Source of the DNA: JBNJGT01 sp964473285
Lineage (GTDB): Archaea > Nanobdellota > Nanobdellia > Woesearchaeales > JACJVW01
Length of the DNA stretch: 64,000 nt
Assembly (NCBI GenBank): GCA_964473285.1
Contig: CAYYOI010000001.1
Location: forward strand, 13,233 to 77,232
Reading direction: 5' to 3'
Of this stretch, positions 12,001-18,015 are shown one piece after another; within the stretch, counting starts at the first letter, position 1, and each line of letters begins with the position of its first letter. A program made the translations under genes and the position numbers. The notes under the pieces are model-generated. The model did not search any database. It worked only from the letters and a program-made list of their open reading frames with translations, and was not told the DNA's origin.

Positions 12001-12628
12001 CTGTGAGGTTGTCTGTGAGGTTGTCTGTAAGGTTGTCTGTAAGGTTGTCTGTCAAGTTGTCTGTAAGGTTTGTGGGTTTTGTATTGTTGATACCCGCGAT
12101 TGATTCATTCTCCTCTTTGGTAAAGTTGGACATATTACTCGTTGAACTCTTGTTTATTTGCTCTGAAGTTGATCCATTAGTAGACCTGGACCTTATCCAT
12201 TCTGTCTCTATGAATTCAGCTGATACATTTAGTGGAAGTTCATCTACTGGAATGAGAATTGTGCCGTTGCAGGTTTGATTGCAGGTCACAGTAGTATTAG
12301 AGCTTATTATCCAGCCGCTTTCATTGATGACATAAGATATATTAAGGCCTGATGCCTCTTCTGGTATGCTTGATTCAAAGCCTGCCATACCTGTATAGGT
12401 GGGTTCAAATACGAAAAGCGATACTGCAAAAAGGATTGCAATGGCTGCAAACAAAATGAAAGGAAAGGATTTTGGTTCATTCCTGAGCATCTCTTCTTTT
12501 TGGTGGTAGTAATCTATCCATTCGTGACATGTTTTCCATTCGTTGTAATCTGAGGTTTCTCTGAGCCTTTTTTCCATTTGACGGCGATAGGACTGGCACA
12601 ATCTTATGCGTGAATCTGTGCCTTTCAT
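1..12628 (-). CDS. Giant modular cell-surface protein, C-terminus outside window
   Basis: The frame opens at ATG 12628 and stays open to the window edge, giving at least 4209 residues. A basic, soluble N-terminus is followed by one membrane segment (residues 55-74, rich in I/L/F/A), so the rest should lie outside the cell, anchored N-terminally. Residues about 188-215 are seven tandem NLTD units inside a longer sequon-rich stretch. Further on are repeated Ig/fibronectin-like segments and four DUF2341-like modules near residues 900, 1370, 1990 and 2950. Each of those has a Y-(Y/G)-N/D-P/A lead-in and an FFDDF/FEDF-type motif, followed by a concanavalin-like stretch. The last visible part is fibronectin-like (WSEPWNFSIE at the edge). 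N-glycosylation sequons are dense throughout. The start overlaps the upstream regulator by 4 bp (ATGA). Likely an adhesin or surface-layer component; the ligand is unknown. Confidence 0.9.
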   Translation of the reverse strand, partial: MKGTDSRIRLCQSYRRQMEKRLRETSDYNEWKTCHEWIDYYHQKEEMLRNEPKSFPFILFAAIAILFAVSLFVFEPTYTGMAGFESSIPEEASGLNISYVINESGWIISSNTTVTCNQTCNGTILIPVDELPLNVSAEFIETEWIRSRSTNGSTSEQINKSSTSNMSNFTKEENESIAGINNTKPTNLTDNLTDNLTDNLTDNLTDNLTDNLTDNTTAKQNTTINNETITNTTKNTNLTDNQTRNITVDQRNLTDIDTNLTNNKTKNLTQTTKNLTENITQEEPSTSEANSSENLTGSYKQNGTNTSTKKGRPSSRQLIWQGPKVFTITDTLELNLSEYMGQNVTYLASSDYETKVSNGILRVTAGSEQESIVTIYARKGENITKEEILIKKIKAKQKKAEAGKPVRWEKLVHENLDIPSQAHNISLIHQGKTIRLEKREINRSEYTGDLKVTYSTPAPVKKEKKRGHKKEIIINSSFHYINVSASTKIDEPILKPRLYHYINGSKVDITDKDSYNVSFVDTNSNGLYDEIRWVVPHLSAQKFETGLASVNTNKSRYPPGEKANITIVILDSEGYLSSANVSCTIESPTNLTTFNSIEEISKGIYSFEYNTAEEGEYGLEVNALSDKINDTMHSSFLVEKDYPFEIIRDAPMTTDPWQGPFKASITIKPYYNGTYTLKEKIPSNLSIESSTGIIDNNTITLESSGEAQLNYTLQPPLKTPDLYSLSSEIEYENNTFHEARPWFIAIDPIIVDMNRSYYDDLRSNESISSHHNIIFNATHKGGVELQKGCLDYMESGCWRHSRDITLTGESPGNYPFSFTLDTRTLINENKMKGDCSDLRITWKNGSEQQVYFWIEEGYCNRSQTTIWVRAPRIDDTESFRVYYANQDASQSSYHDGEQVFPFFDDFNDGSLDTNKWQVVTDGHYNFPEGEGYVEYWTDGGGWFNNQNNPSFASIDTFANGTLYWRMLTPDSDGDFDGAIGVREPNTDDVAEGTFFMLDSRDAENVGIVDMPGFDYLSLFDNFLPQDLWVRSKGVFSGTYFSFYNDYHGYEITGSSDTYSDGYIEAWCDSDNDGANRAGLDWIIYLNRTSDTHTVNISSEFSEYESSGNLTTGLIDSNASFTTFFADHYIPESTNITYRLFSENTLCEIPVAEEITEYDISGCTFGYDNLSIEAVLNTTNTSFSPRVNEWAISWYEGDLLIDEPDYPYHDLFTDFHMNGTYSGTDEIAAQYKKIGGSGELDDSYDGFRSYSENNNISVTDDLRLLPDISTNTWYDQEWPHRLSFNVTGRSQAKIELDTDDLDFSATDFSDIRITSLNTSTQKEEILPHWVQESDSNHAILWTQIKEGTDTIFVYYGNPGAQDTSDGDKVFDFFEDFENSSLETSKWIDNEGSYSITGGEFVGQPGTELEYIYTSEYTVSEPKIIEFAMRGNSDDWRAGIGIGSWNFIEHYETGTWFGTTEYDFVIDRNRWGGDLSESGQARNNEGLHNYMVTVNSESTLFNDTTQGRGHSATQTPTGPLYLVNDGDSEMRIEWIFSRENTPVSIQKWKHENVSFSLYGNYTSDSLDTNASIVYYDTIEYLSDEPTGTNLSIYTRTSDDKSSWTDWERQTNGQQITSDGRRFLQYQVRMVTTNKTITPIFNSISINYKTSLAMFFTNMSESDTVFAASNPYPCSGDCSPQWQVTPKKHGKFVLRLTGDSVSNEKIIYVFADTVLDTSSDPVTASGDEIRVSGTLKDDMGKDVSGTVLIFIDDSKVGSAIADEGSFSASIEVPESSIGNHTLKTIFQKDYERYFNPSEDESNLFISSRPNITNISVNDAGIGGLINLNISANDTRGIDSLETKFTRPDGTQEIFTFNDSLEYRNTWDVGTYTFNITATNIDGIQAESTVYADVQGSAIVSPQLEKDSYQNHEDVYLSDRFYEWNKKLPITTNATNRTVILEIDNPEVWRYTNGSDIAFYGNERLAHWIKNTSIYVRLKNQSEITMYYDGPPTQENKSEVFDFYDDVSEDKESEYIEEVIYDRGANNGLFTWDTAQERITIDDSNDDMIAYPSIVPSEFEAEVTVHGDDDDALGLFVQSGSTYYEALISNDFPDGGTDGIFSQTQGNTPNLLQATSEDIDSQSKHTIRLRYESSTLSMYVDDSLQASYDIDLEPSAIGFVSVAMNGNDYLTNFTLRELHDTQLEYGDVQAASRALNTGDRPINGYRWANIQYYNGLYWENLYPVPINDIATDDIKTIANGTTLDYYYDWNNNPWNTGIYPHGKYRVKFSLVRNTTNPDRDDQIIVGSDYEQIVGYDTFYILQSYLHLANLTHENTIDEYETTDTIDWINITLFAANNTALDSEVTLTLLDKYALDYVGFGPYQETKHYGEIPYNTTKTRQWNEGYTIPEDAEGSYMLKWDVVMDLLNGPLRVNRSEYILIHNLREDFAVSNISRQYLNTSQLVNFSMQNEWSRNLTDVSISLNCPENISCACVSDCNMATLAGPLTAVYNISTGTASVGDYDMNVTIKYINPGEEIKVWDEILNQKLEIREQGTFEITQYSAPSSITRGNQADISYLAQSSNNSDVVDAYLNITTYPLSWGLVTPDSSYVSLLYAGEVLWNNATFDVPISTSLGTQHVTAESAGSGVKSDFKNTYIDIYAKTAISSFIVSDNDTSRGEEIELQARLVYDNGTAISGERIYFFDETDDQAIGSAITNEQGWATKSFTPELSLGLHTLNATYEGSPDDYTNPSVGYEQMYLGLKPTIHEVMIDPVIGYGINQTIQANITDDTSIDSAWAQVTYPNTSTTNISLSSGELFTGQFSDTWFNGTYHVQVFAKDTSGSINHSSLSSFVVKADGGIQVKVNESTYDLHENVTLIETVPWWDGSYERRKEIILNDTIDGHTMEISMDTRSMLPSGNDLRIVWFNGTGNVELARINLSSFDSSNTRILFKTRGNGSYYVYYHNPDAGIAPSDKSEVYYFYDDFNRADSNDIGNNWSEWGTDTDTQIVNNHLQVQGTAGVKHNLSVLQEAFNLSFNMVSPDSGDGWWQHIGVGDASEMTDADDVAGLGPAIYTHRESSWGGMVVDYYITRYPSTASGNIIEEDVSGDYDYRLDVADKYDYHRQSTTVQDLDFTDNPTDLDQIRISSDGAPIYTYDDIKIVLTGEIDYEMGEEETFADDTLSTTETFRGEVFAEIQRYDDTWQTIDTHINGIEKTVNADTIFDLEKIWNPWDTKNSEGGTYRVYAYMQTPYGEPIQASEGVYEGYDEFTILGPQTYVTIEDIRIYEVNETTRYSSGTLIDSGLAKTFTLFGNESYRIEIEMKNHFDSQDWNISESDFSHAGLNQTWHLNESQDIWYKIGYGGNEYNGTFNGTVMWNARGTVPVDTKLTLSYAVNMTSTGDYPVVFTVDDSLFTKSDESLFHVINRQYDFPHLHEAIYGLSTNDVIRNSQDTTIFARWDQEIGEANVFYNATIPGMVSDEITLSESNPHNWTNYTFNPSANWLLGKHVTRIEANNPSGFWNDTLPYLSFNVYGLATVDDLSINQTEIDLNDSVRITCSIIDETNQSSIPGYTVSLYSDDYPIYQSTTNEAGEIAYIYEPSTYGLYDLTCNISETSLYKVDHRNISHETVFVREFDPPRYKEISGPVKTYKGQGETYSVRWTDNAILEDATLSLNLTGVFSNVTNISLDSNDTWAHIDYSVPTDTDPGLYGWKQYARDTSLNSNETPIQQMEVWGYSGITDSFQRRSSVRIGNYTTTGCFVQDLNDTGIAGYNVTYYRNGVYLGNNITNASGWATYQFNDSELGLHTMTCNITNQLYYNATIDSANISLNVVNTSNIYPPKLEEYGINDTELSRGECLYLYGKWDEEPDTARAIYNSSDFIEQDIPKPYSVNWTNLTLCTNNSWTIGKHAIKLWANDSNKNINNTVPYLYFNLTGNSRVDWVSPSGITPRGVTNLTCSVTDADTADPISSYLVQYYGPEGYLGSSYSGSDGYASYEIDLSSSSLGSYDYQCNIQSTDFYRPMKSQASDTIEIVNYLPIELHHPRDGQRIESQNIDFNWTPKTDVLGEQVTCNLSLDGEINTTVITSSGDVTHTVVNNLSQGIHNWSVTCWHEEIQNTSQTNTFTVGLQENIPPEIPVRLTPQEDNFTVFERRPIFSWEEAYDSNADNLSYNLLIELEECSGPLQCSVHEINKTNITNLNFTPFQDLDYDSIYSWRIQAYDGIVHSNWSEPWNFSIE
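11984..12067 (-). repeat. Seven 12-bp tandem units encoding NLTD
   Basis: The + strand reads gttgtctgtgag and one- or two-base variants seven times in perfect register. On the coding strand each unit gives Asn-Leu-Thr-Asp, so every unit carries one N-glycosylation sequon. The near-identity of units points to recent expansion by slippage. Degenerate sequon-rich coding continues on the 3' side to about 11790. Confidence 0.95.
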
Positions 12629-13116
12629 TTTTGCCTCGCCCTCCTATAGACTGTCCAGATTGTCCTTTCGTTGCGATTCAGCAGGATTGCGATCTCTGAG
12701 TATCTTAGGTTACGCTCGTCCCTCAGATAGCAGACAATACCTTCAAGGATTGTAAGGTTCTCCCGGATACAGGGTTTGAAAGGTATCTTTTGTGAATGTT
12801 CTATTGAAAGGGTGACATCCTGCTTTCTGGCATTATTGTATGTGGACCATATGACCTGGGAACTACGATTGAGAAGGGTTCCTATGTCCTTATTCTTGTA
12901 ATTAAGATGGTCGCGAAGGTAAAGCACTGTTGCCTGGAGTGGACTTAGTGCCGAGTGGAATATAGAAAGAGGAATTTGCAGCTCATCATCAGGGGCCATC
13001 GATATGAGCATCTCTACAAGGGTCTCTTTTGGAAGTGCCAGAAGATGATCCTTTATTTTAGGAAGAAGAGACTTATCTTTCAAAAGATCCTGCACAAACT
13101 TGGATTCCGGGCCCAC
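12625..13116 (-). CDS. Tandem double helix-turn-helix putative DNA-binding regulator
   Basis: 163 residues. Two homologous segments (residues about 70-110 and 121-163) share the pattern LxxLxxxVxYLRDxxNxxxxxIxxLLNRxxxxIWxxYxxAR. This resembles sigma-70 region 4 or LuxR-type HTH folds, so it probably binds DNA. The start codon is GTG (13116). A TTTATAAA box sits about 30 bp upstream. The stop overlaps the ATG of the giant surface-protein gene by 4 bp, which implies co-transcription and translational coupling. A role in controlling that surface protein is inference from position only. Confidence 0.75.
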   Translation of the reverse strand: MGPESKFVQDLLKDKSLLPKIKDHLLALPKETLVEMLISMAPDDELQIPLSIFHSALSPLQATVLYLRDHLNYKNKDIGTLLNRSSQVIWSTYNNARKQDVTLSIEHSQKIPFKPCIRENLTILEGIVCYLRDERNLRYSEIAILLNRNERTIWTVYRRARQK

Positions 13117-13142
13117 AATTGTACTATTATGTAAGTATTTAG

Positions 13143-13150
13143 TTTATAAA
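13143..13150 (-). promoter_or_regulatory. Archaeal TATA box for the regulator/giant-protein operon
   Basis: TTTATAAA preceded by an A-rich BRE-like stretch, centred about 30 bp before the GTG at 13116, compatible with a nearly leaderless transcript. The 13117-13283 interval is otherwise very AT-rich. It also holds a GAA-type trinucleotide run (13268-13282), whose other strand is pyrimidine-rich just after the neighbouring gene's stop. Confidence 0.6.
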
Positions 13151-13283
13151 GGTTTTTATTTTAGAGAGTTTAAACTTTAATTAATAGTATAAAGGTAATA
13201 CTATATAAGTTTATTTAGATAATTAGTAATATTATGTAGGTTAAAATTAATATATAATAGGTAAATAGAAGAAGAAGAAGAAG

Positions 13284-13589
13284 TCATATCTTGAGTCCGC
13301 AATATGGGCAAAAGTTAAATGTGGCATGGATAGTCCTGCGGCATCTTGGACAAAACCTATGGGCCCCGTTCATCTGTACCTGCTGAGCGTATTGACCGTG
13401 ATAAGGATTGTGTTGTTGAGGCTTGCTCTTCTTTCTCACCAGCATGACCAAGAGCTTGAGTATTCCAAAAAGAAGGAGGATGCCCCCTACTATGATAAAA
13501 AAGATAAGTTTCTCTTTGTCAAGGTAATAGGAGACAATGGAAACTGCTGCTCCTACCATGACATAGACTATACCATGGATAGAGGTCAT
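13284..13589 (-). CDS. Small membrane protein with C-terminal zinc ribbon
   Basis: 101 residues. Two hydrophobic segments (about residues 6-21 and 27-50) are followed by a basic linker and a C-terminal zinc ribbon with CPRC and CPYC pairs (residues about 80-98). The ATG shares one base with the serS stop (TAATG), so it is probably translated by re-initiation after serS. The family is common in DPANN genomes as zinc-ribbon membrane proteins; function unknown. Confidence 0.75.
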   Translation of the reverse strand: MTSIHGIVYVMVGAAVSIVSYYLDKEKLIFFIIVGGILLLFGILKLLVMLVRKKSKPQQHNPYHGQYAQQVQMNGAHRFCPRCRRTIHATFNFCPYCGLKI

Positions 13590-14860
13590 TATCCAATCAC
13601 TGTTTTTCCACCCATATAAGGTACCAGTGCTTCAGGAACTGTTACTGTACCATCCTTGTTCTGGTAGTTCTCAAGTATTGCCACCATTGCTCTGGAGGTT
13701 GCAATGACAGTATTATTCAAAGTATGCACCATGTACTTCTCTTTACCATCGGTTGCCTTTATATTTAAACGCCGTGCTTGAGCAGCTTCCATGTTTGTAA
13801 GCGAGGTTATCTCAAAGTACTTGTTCTGCCTGGGGGACCAGGCTTCAAGGTCACAGCTTTTTGCCTTGAGGTCTGCAAGATCACCTGAACAGCATTCCAG
13901 TATCCTGAATGGAAGACCAAGACCTTTGAATATGTTCACGGAATGCTCGAGCATCTCATCGTAAAACTTGTATGAGTTCTCTGGCTCGCAAATCACAATC
14001 ATCTCCTGCTTATGAAACTGGTGTGTCCTGAAAAGGCCTTTCTCGTCTATACCATGGCTGCCGATCTCTTTTCGAAAGCATGCACTGTATCCGGTTATCT
14101 TGACAGGAAGGTCTTTCTTATCAAGGGTCTTGTTAATATACATACCGATAAGCGGATGCTCGGCGGTTGCTATAAGATAAAGGTCCTCGTCTTCGATCTT
14201 GTATGCCTGTTCCTCGATCTCTTCATGGGAGTAGACTCCGTCCAGTACTTCCCGCCTTATCATGAGTGGAGGTTCCACATACTCAAAACCCTGTTTTACC
14301 ATGTAATCTCTTGCGTAATTGATTAGGGCCATATTGAGGAGGGCAAGGTCACCTTTCAGGATATAGAACCCTCTGCCTGAGATATCTGTTGCTGTATCAA
14401 AGTCAGCAACACCAAGTGATTCTGCCAATTCGGCATGGTTTTTTACCTCAAAATCTAATTGTCTTGGTTCTCCAAAAGTCTTTATCTCAACATTCTCTGA
14501 ATCGTCTTTTCCAAGGGGAACTGACTCATGGATTATATTTGGGATGCGAAACAGGTAACCTTTAATCTCTTCATCAAGCTCCTTTTGTTTCTCTTCGATA
14601 GTTTTGATCTCAGCAGGAATATCTTTTGCTTTTTTTATAAGGTCAGAAACATTGGTCCCGGCTTTTTTTGCCTTGTTGATCTCCTCAGTGATCTCGTTCC
14701 TTTCATGGCGAAGCCTTTGGGCCTTTTGCATGAGTTTCCTTCTTTTCTCATCAGCCTTCAGGAGCTGGTCAACCAGGTCAACCTTTTCTTCCTGATGCTT
14801 CTTGCGTATATTCTCTTTCACTAGTTCCGGATTCTCTCGTATAAATTTCAAGTCAAGCAT
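13589..14860 (-). CDS. serS: Seryl-tRNA synthetase
   Basis: 423 residues, the usual length for the standard class II enzyme that charges tRNA-Ser with serine (and tRNA-Sec where present). The N-terminal 100 residues form the long charged coiled-coil arm. The class II core follows, with motif 2 around FRKEIGSHG...FRTHQFHKQE and a C-terminal motif 3 containing NNTVIATSRAMVAILENYQ. The ATG at 14860 has a GAGGGTGA Shine-Dalgarno sequence. A TATA-like CTTTTATATAGG lies about 40 bp upstream. It is followed by a one-base overlap with a small zinc-ribbon gene. Confidence 0.97.
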   Translation of the reverse strand: MLDLKFIRENPELVKENIRKKHQEEKVDLVDQLLKADEKRRKLMQKAQRLRHERNEITEEINKAKKAGTNVSDLIKKAKDIPAEIKTIEEKQKELDEEIKGYLFRIPNIIHESVPLGKDDSENVEIKTFGEPRQLDFEVKNHAELAESLGVADFDTATDISGRGFYILKGDLALLNMALINYARDYMVKQGFEYVEPPLMIRREVLDGVYSHEEIEEQAYKIEDEDLYLIATAEHPLIGMYINKTLDKKDLPVKITGYSACFRKEIGSHGIDEKGLFRTHQFHKQEMIVICEPENSYKFYDEMLEHSVNIFKGLGLPFRILECCSGDLADLKAKSCDLEAWSPRQNKYFEITSLTNMEAAQARRLNIKATDGKEKYMVHTLNNTVIATSRAMVAILENYQNKDGTVTVPEALVPYMGGKTVIG

Positions 14861-14949
14861 GTACTCACCCTCAGGATTAGTAGGTCAATCTCCTATATAA
14901 AAGTTGGGAATAGTATAATTTAAATATCAAATAATCCAGGAGAAATGAT

Positions 14950-15663
14950 ATGCGATTATTTTTTTTAATACTCCTGATACTTATCAGGGCAGTGAATGCG
15001 GATCTTGCACCAAAATCAACGGCGTAGTTCGAGGGGGCAGGACAATTCGCAATCATGGTCTGCTATCCATGCACTGACGATTGCATGGATTATTGCGATG
15101 ATAAGCTTTGCAGGGAATTAAGCTTTCATGAAGAATGTTTCTGGACAGTTCACCAGGTATGCAATGGCAGCTGTCATGTTTCAAGAATGCCTAAATCTTT
15201 TCGGGTTGCGATATCCAAGGATATGATTTCTGATGTATTCATGACAGATGGGATGCAGAACCGTTTTCAGGTCGAGGTTATCGATGGTGAAGTGAATGTC
15301 AATAATACTACACCTTTTTTCATGAGAACAATGTTCAAGTCTTTCATCATCGCCTATGTCCTTACTTTGCTTATAGAATTGGCAGGTGCAAGCATCTACC
15401 GGCTCATAGCCAAAAAGAAAAGGCTTAAGGGCGTGTTCATTGCAAACCTGGTAAGCCTTCCTGTATTGTGGCCAGTCGTGTGGGCTTTTCCAATCTTACT
15501 TATTCTAGGGGAGATTGCCGTGGTATTTTTTGAGGGATGGTTTATCTTATGGTTGCATGAGGATTCTTTGAGCTCGTCAATGTTTTTAAGCCTGTTACTG
15601 AATCTTGCAAGCCTTTTTTTAGGAGGATTTTTGCTTATTCTGATGCTTATATTCATTGCATGA
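14950..15663 (+). pseudogene. Membrane protein with signal peptide, interrupted by in-frame TAG
   Basis: A clear signal peptide starts at ATG 14950 (MRLFFLILLILIRAVNADLA), just after GGAGAAATGAT. Its frame runs into TAG at 15025-15027 and continues open from there through ATG 15055 to TGA 15663. The downstream part (202 residues from 15055) has a Cys-rich region (about eight Cys in residues 3-40), then three or four membrane segments from about residue 90. The signal peptide fits the Cys-rich ectodomain, so both parts probably once formed, or still form, one 237-residue protein. Readthrough, a nonsense mutation and a sequence error are all possible. Function unknown. Confidence 0.65.
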
Positions 15664-16264
15664 GACTTACGAACACATAATGTTCAGGTGTCTGCTCCTC
15701 TTCGATCTTTCCTTCATTATTCCGAAGTATTATCATGGGCCCCTGGATGTGAGGACAAATAAGAATTCCCTTATTCCGGAGATTTGATTGGGCAAGTTTT
15801 CTGATGTATCTCTTTTCAGAGGGATTTATGCCTGCAGTTATGATTATCTTGTCATATCTTTCAGCGATGGGTTTTTTGAATATATTCTGTAATCTTAGCT
15901 CAAGATTAGGAACAAGGGAATCCACATTCTGGATATTGTCTCTTGCTTTCTCCAGAAGAGAAGATATTATATCAAGGCTCAAGACTTTCCCAGGGTAAAC
16001 TATGTATGCTATGAGGGCTGCGTTCCATCCACTTCCAGTTCCTATCTCCAGGACTTTGTCTCCTTTCTTAAGCTCTGCAAGCATTAGCATGCGGCCTACT
16101 GTTGATGGTTGAGAGATGGTCTGATTGTGGCCGATGGGAATTGCTGTGTCAATGTAGGGATCAGATACAAAATATTTGCGGTCTATTATATCCATCGCTT
16201 CTATAATATGTTCGCTTCCCGGAGACAGGTTCTGTCTTACTTTCTCAAGCAGATCTTTTTTCAT
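15653..16264 (-). CDS. pcm: Protein-L-isoaspartate O-methyltransferase
   Basis: 203 residues. The enzyme uses S-adenosylmethionine to methylate isoaspartyl residues and start their repair. The family signature is complete: IGHNQTISQPSTVGRM (substrate side), then LEIGTGSGWNAALIA as SAM motif I, with LSLDI following. Its length is typical. The start overlaps the upstream membrane-protein gene by 20 bp, and the stop overlaps the convergent gene by 11 bp. Confidence 0.95.
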   Translation of the reverse strand: MKKDLLEKVRQNLSPGSEHIIEAMDIIDRKYFVSDPYIDTAIPIGHNQTISQPSTVGRMLMLAELKKGDKVLEIGTGSGWNAALIAYIVYPGKVLSLDIISSLLEKARDNIQNVDSLVPNLELRLQNIFKKPIAERYDKIIITAGINPSEKRYIRKLAQSNLRNKGILICPHIQGPMIILRNNEGKIEEEQTPEHYVFVSLMQ

Positions 16265-16790
16265 ATAACCACCTTACTGCAATACCAAAAGCGATACCAA
16301 CAAGATTTGCAATCATATCCTCCATAGAATCCTGCCAGGGGCCAAATGCCTGGCTATTGTCACCTTCACCAAACATAAGCCAACCGCTTCCATAACCAAG
16401 AATCCTGAAGCCAAGATATTCACAGATCTCTATCCCTGCTCCTATACCCATCAATGAAAGCAATATGATACCATGCCTTGGATAGAAATAAGTAACTCCA
16501 AGAGTAAGAAAAAAGAATCCCATGAAATGTGCAAAGACATCATAATGCTCTAATCCATAAAGGGTTCCATTGAATGGCAAAGTTCCTATGCTATTGAATA
16601 AAATGCTTATGCCAAAAAAACAGACTATGATATTGGGAATATACCAGTTTTTCCTGCGAATTATAAGAAAAGAAATCAATAAGGCAATGCCAATAAACAT
16701 GTGTGCAGGATCAATGCCAGTAAAAAGATAGAACAAAGAAAGACTTAGATAGAACAAGACCCATAATCCAAAGACATCCCTCCAGTCCAT
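16245..16790 (-). CDS. Integral membrane protein, DUF2238/YjdF-like
   Basis: 181 residues with five to six membrane segments. Conserved polar residues sit in the pattern of the DUF2238 family: a YDVFAHFMG stretch (about 95-103), EICEY (about 133), and a late DSMEDMIANLVG (about 160). The charged residues within the membrane region suggest an enzymatic or transport role, but none is established. It shares one base with the CBS-domain gene upstream and overlaps pcm downstream, so all three are probably one transcript. Confidence 0.7.
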   Translation of the reverse strand: MDWRDVFGLWVLFYLSLSLFYLFTGIDPAHMFIGIALLISFLIIRRKNWYIPNIIVCFFGISILFNSIGTLPFNGTLYGLEHYDVFAHFMGFFFLTLGVTYFYPRHGIILLSLMGIGAGIEICEYLGFRILGYGSGWLMFGEGDNSQAFGPWQDSMEDMIANLVGIAFGIAVRWLYEKRSA

Positions 16791-17956
16791 CAGGCATTCA
16801 TCCCAGTTTCATCCTGTACCTCATCAAAAAGTTCATGCTTGACTGGCTTTTCCTGCTTGTCTGGCTTCCTGTACTTTCCGTGCAACTGGTTCTCCAGTTT
16901 GTCGAAACTTTTTCTTATAGCAGTTATAACATCCCAATCCATTGATGCGGCTGTAAGTGTTGCACCTGGATAGGATAATAAGGCATTTATCTCATACCTG
17001 CTTCTTTTTCCTTCCTTTTCCTTTTCTTTCAGGTGAATACGTAGCTCATATACATTATTAAAATAGTGCTGGAGTTTTTCTGCCTGGTTACTTGCGATCT
17101 TATCCATGCGTGCAAGAAGAGAGGGATGCATCCCATTAGTCCCTTCAAATATGATCTTACCTATCTTAGGTGTGCTTGCTTCCAGGTACTCGCGCAATAC
17201 CATCTCTGCAGTGATGATCCCTACAGGACCATCATCATAAACAATCAATAAAGGACTCTTGTTATGTGCCATGGCAGCAGCAACTTCTTGTATAGTTGCC
17301 TTATTTTTTATGTAGTAAGGATAATCAAGGAAATTATGTATCGGAACTTCCAAGAGTTTACCTCTTTCATGCTCTTTTGAGGGTGCATTAGGCTGGTATC
17401 CGCGTGGACGTTCCTGGATTCGTCCGAGATGATAATTTTCCATAATGCGCTTACTCGTAAGTATCCCTCTTACCTTTTCATCTTTTCCTACAGGCACTTC
17501 TCTGTATTTCTGGTTATGCATGAAATGAAGTGCATCACCCAGAGCAGTATCCTCATCAAGCATCTGCAATTGCTCACTATATATCCTAAACTTATCAGTA
17601 GTCTGGCTAAGGACATCCATAACTCCATAGATATCTACGATCTTGCTCCAGTCTTTCTGATATACTGGCAGTAAGCGGGTTTCTGTATCAAGGAGATGCT
17701 TTGCTACCTCCAGGATGTCTGCCTCAGCATGAACCCTTGTGGCAGGAACAGTAAAATTCCTGATCTTGCTTTCAGCCAAATCGGTTCGAGATTTTAGCAT
17801 GTTAAAATGAGAGAAGAGACCATGCAGACGATTACCATCGTATACCAGGCATTCTTCTGCCTTATTTTTTATCATCTTACCAATCAGTTGTGAAACTGTC
17901 TGATTGACCTGCATACTAACAGTTGTTTTACTTGGGGCAATATCAATTGCTTTCAT
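16790..17956 (-). CDS. CBS-domain protein with C-terminal HPF/RaiA-like domain
   Basis: 388 residues from ATG 17956, preferred because GAGGTGA lies six bases before it; a GTG three codons earlier is possible. Four CBS-type repeats are recognisable over residues about 5-120 and 125-280. CBS domains usually bind adenine nucleotides. The last ~100 residues (VYELRIHLKEKEKEGKRSRYE..., then SYPGATLTAASMDWDVITAI) follow the beta-alpha-beta pattern of HPF/RaiA ribosome-hibernation factors. CBS proteins acting as ribosome dormancy factors are known in archaea. An energy-sensing ribosome-silencing role is therefore plausible but inferred. Confidence 0.75.
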   Translation of the reverse strand: MKAIDIAPSKTTVSMQVNQTVSQLIGKMIKNKAEECLVYDGNRLHGLFSHFNMLKSRTDLAESKIRNFTVPATRVHAEADILEVAKHLLDTETRLLPVYQKDWSKIVDIYGVMDVLSQTTDKFRIYSEQLQMLDEDTALGDALHFMHNQKYREVPVGKDEKVRGILTSKRIMENYHLGRIQERPRGYQPNAPSKEHERGKLLEVPIHNFLDYPYYIKNKATIQEVAAAMAHNKSPLLIVYDDGPVGIITAEMVLREYLEASTPKIGKIIFEGTNGMHPSLLARMDKIASNQAEKLQHYFNNVYELRIHLKEKEKEGKRSRYEINALLSYPGATLTAASMDWDVITAIRKSFDKLENQLHGKYRKPDKQEKPVKHELFDEVQDETGMNA

Positions 17957-18015
17957 GGTTTTCACCTCTTAGCTTTATCGGGAACAAAAGTAAGACAACT
18001 AGCCTGGATGAATCA

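Noticed and set aside
11984..12067. Possible CRISPR-like or regulatory repeat array
   Set aside because: Units are contiguous 12-mers without spacers and in coding register.
11610..12278. Long + strand frame with VRLSVRLSVRLSV repeats
   Set aside because: It is the antisense image of the NLTD-repeat region of the giant surface gene; the repeat keeps every frame open. No promoter or ribosome site.
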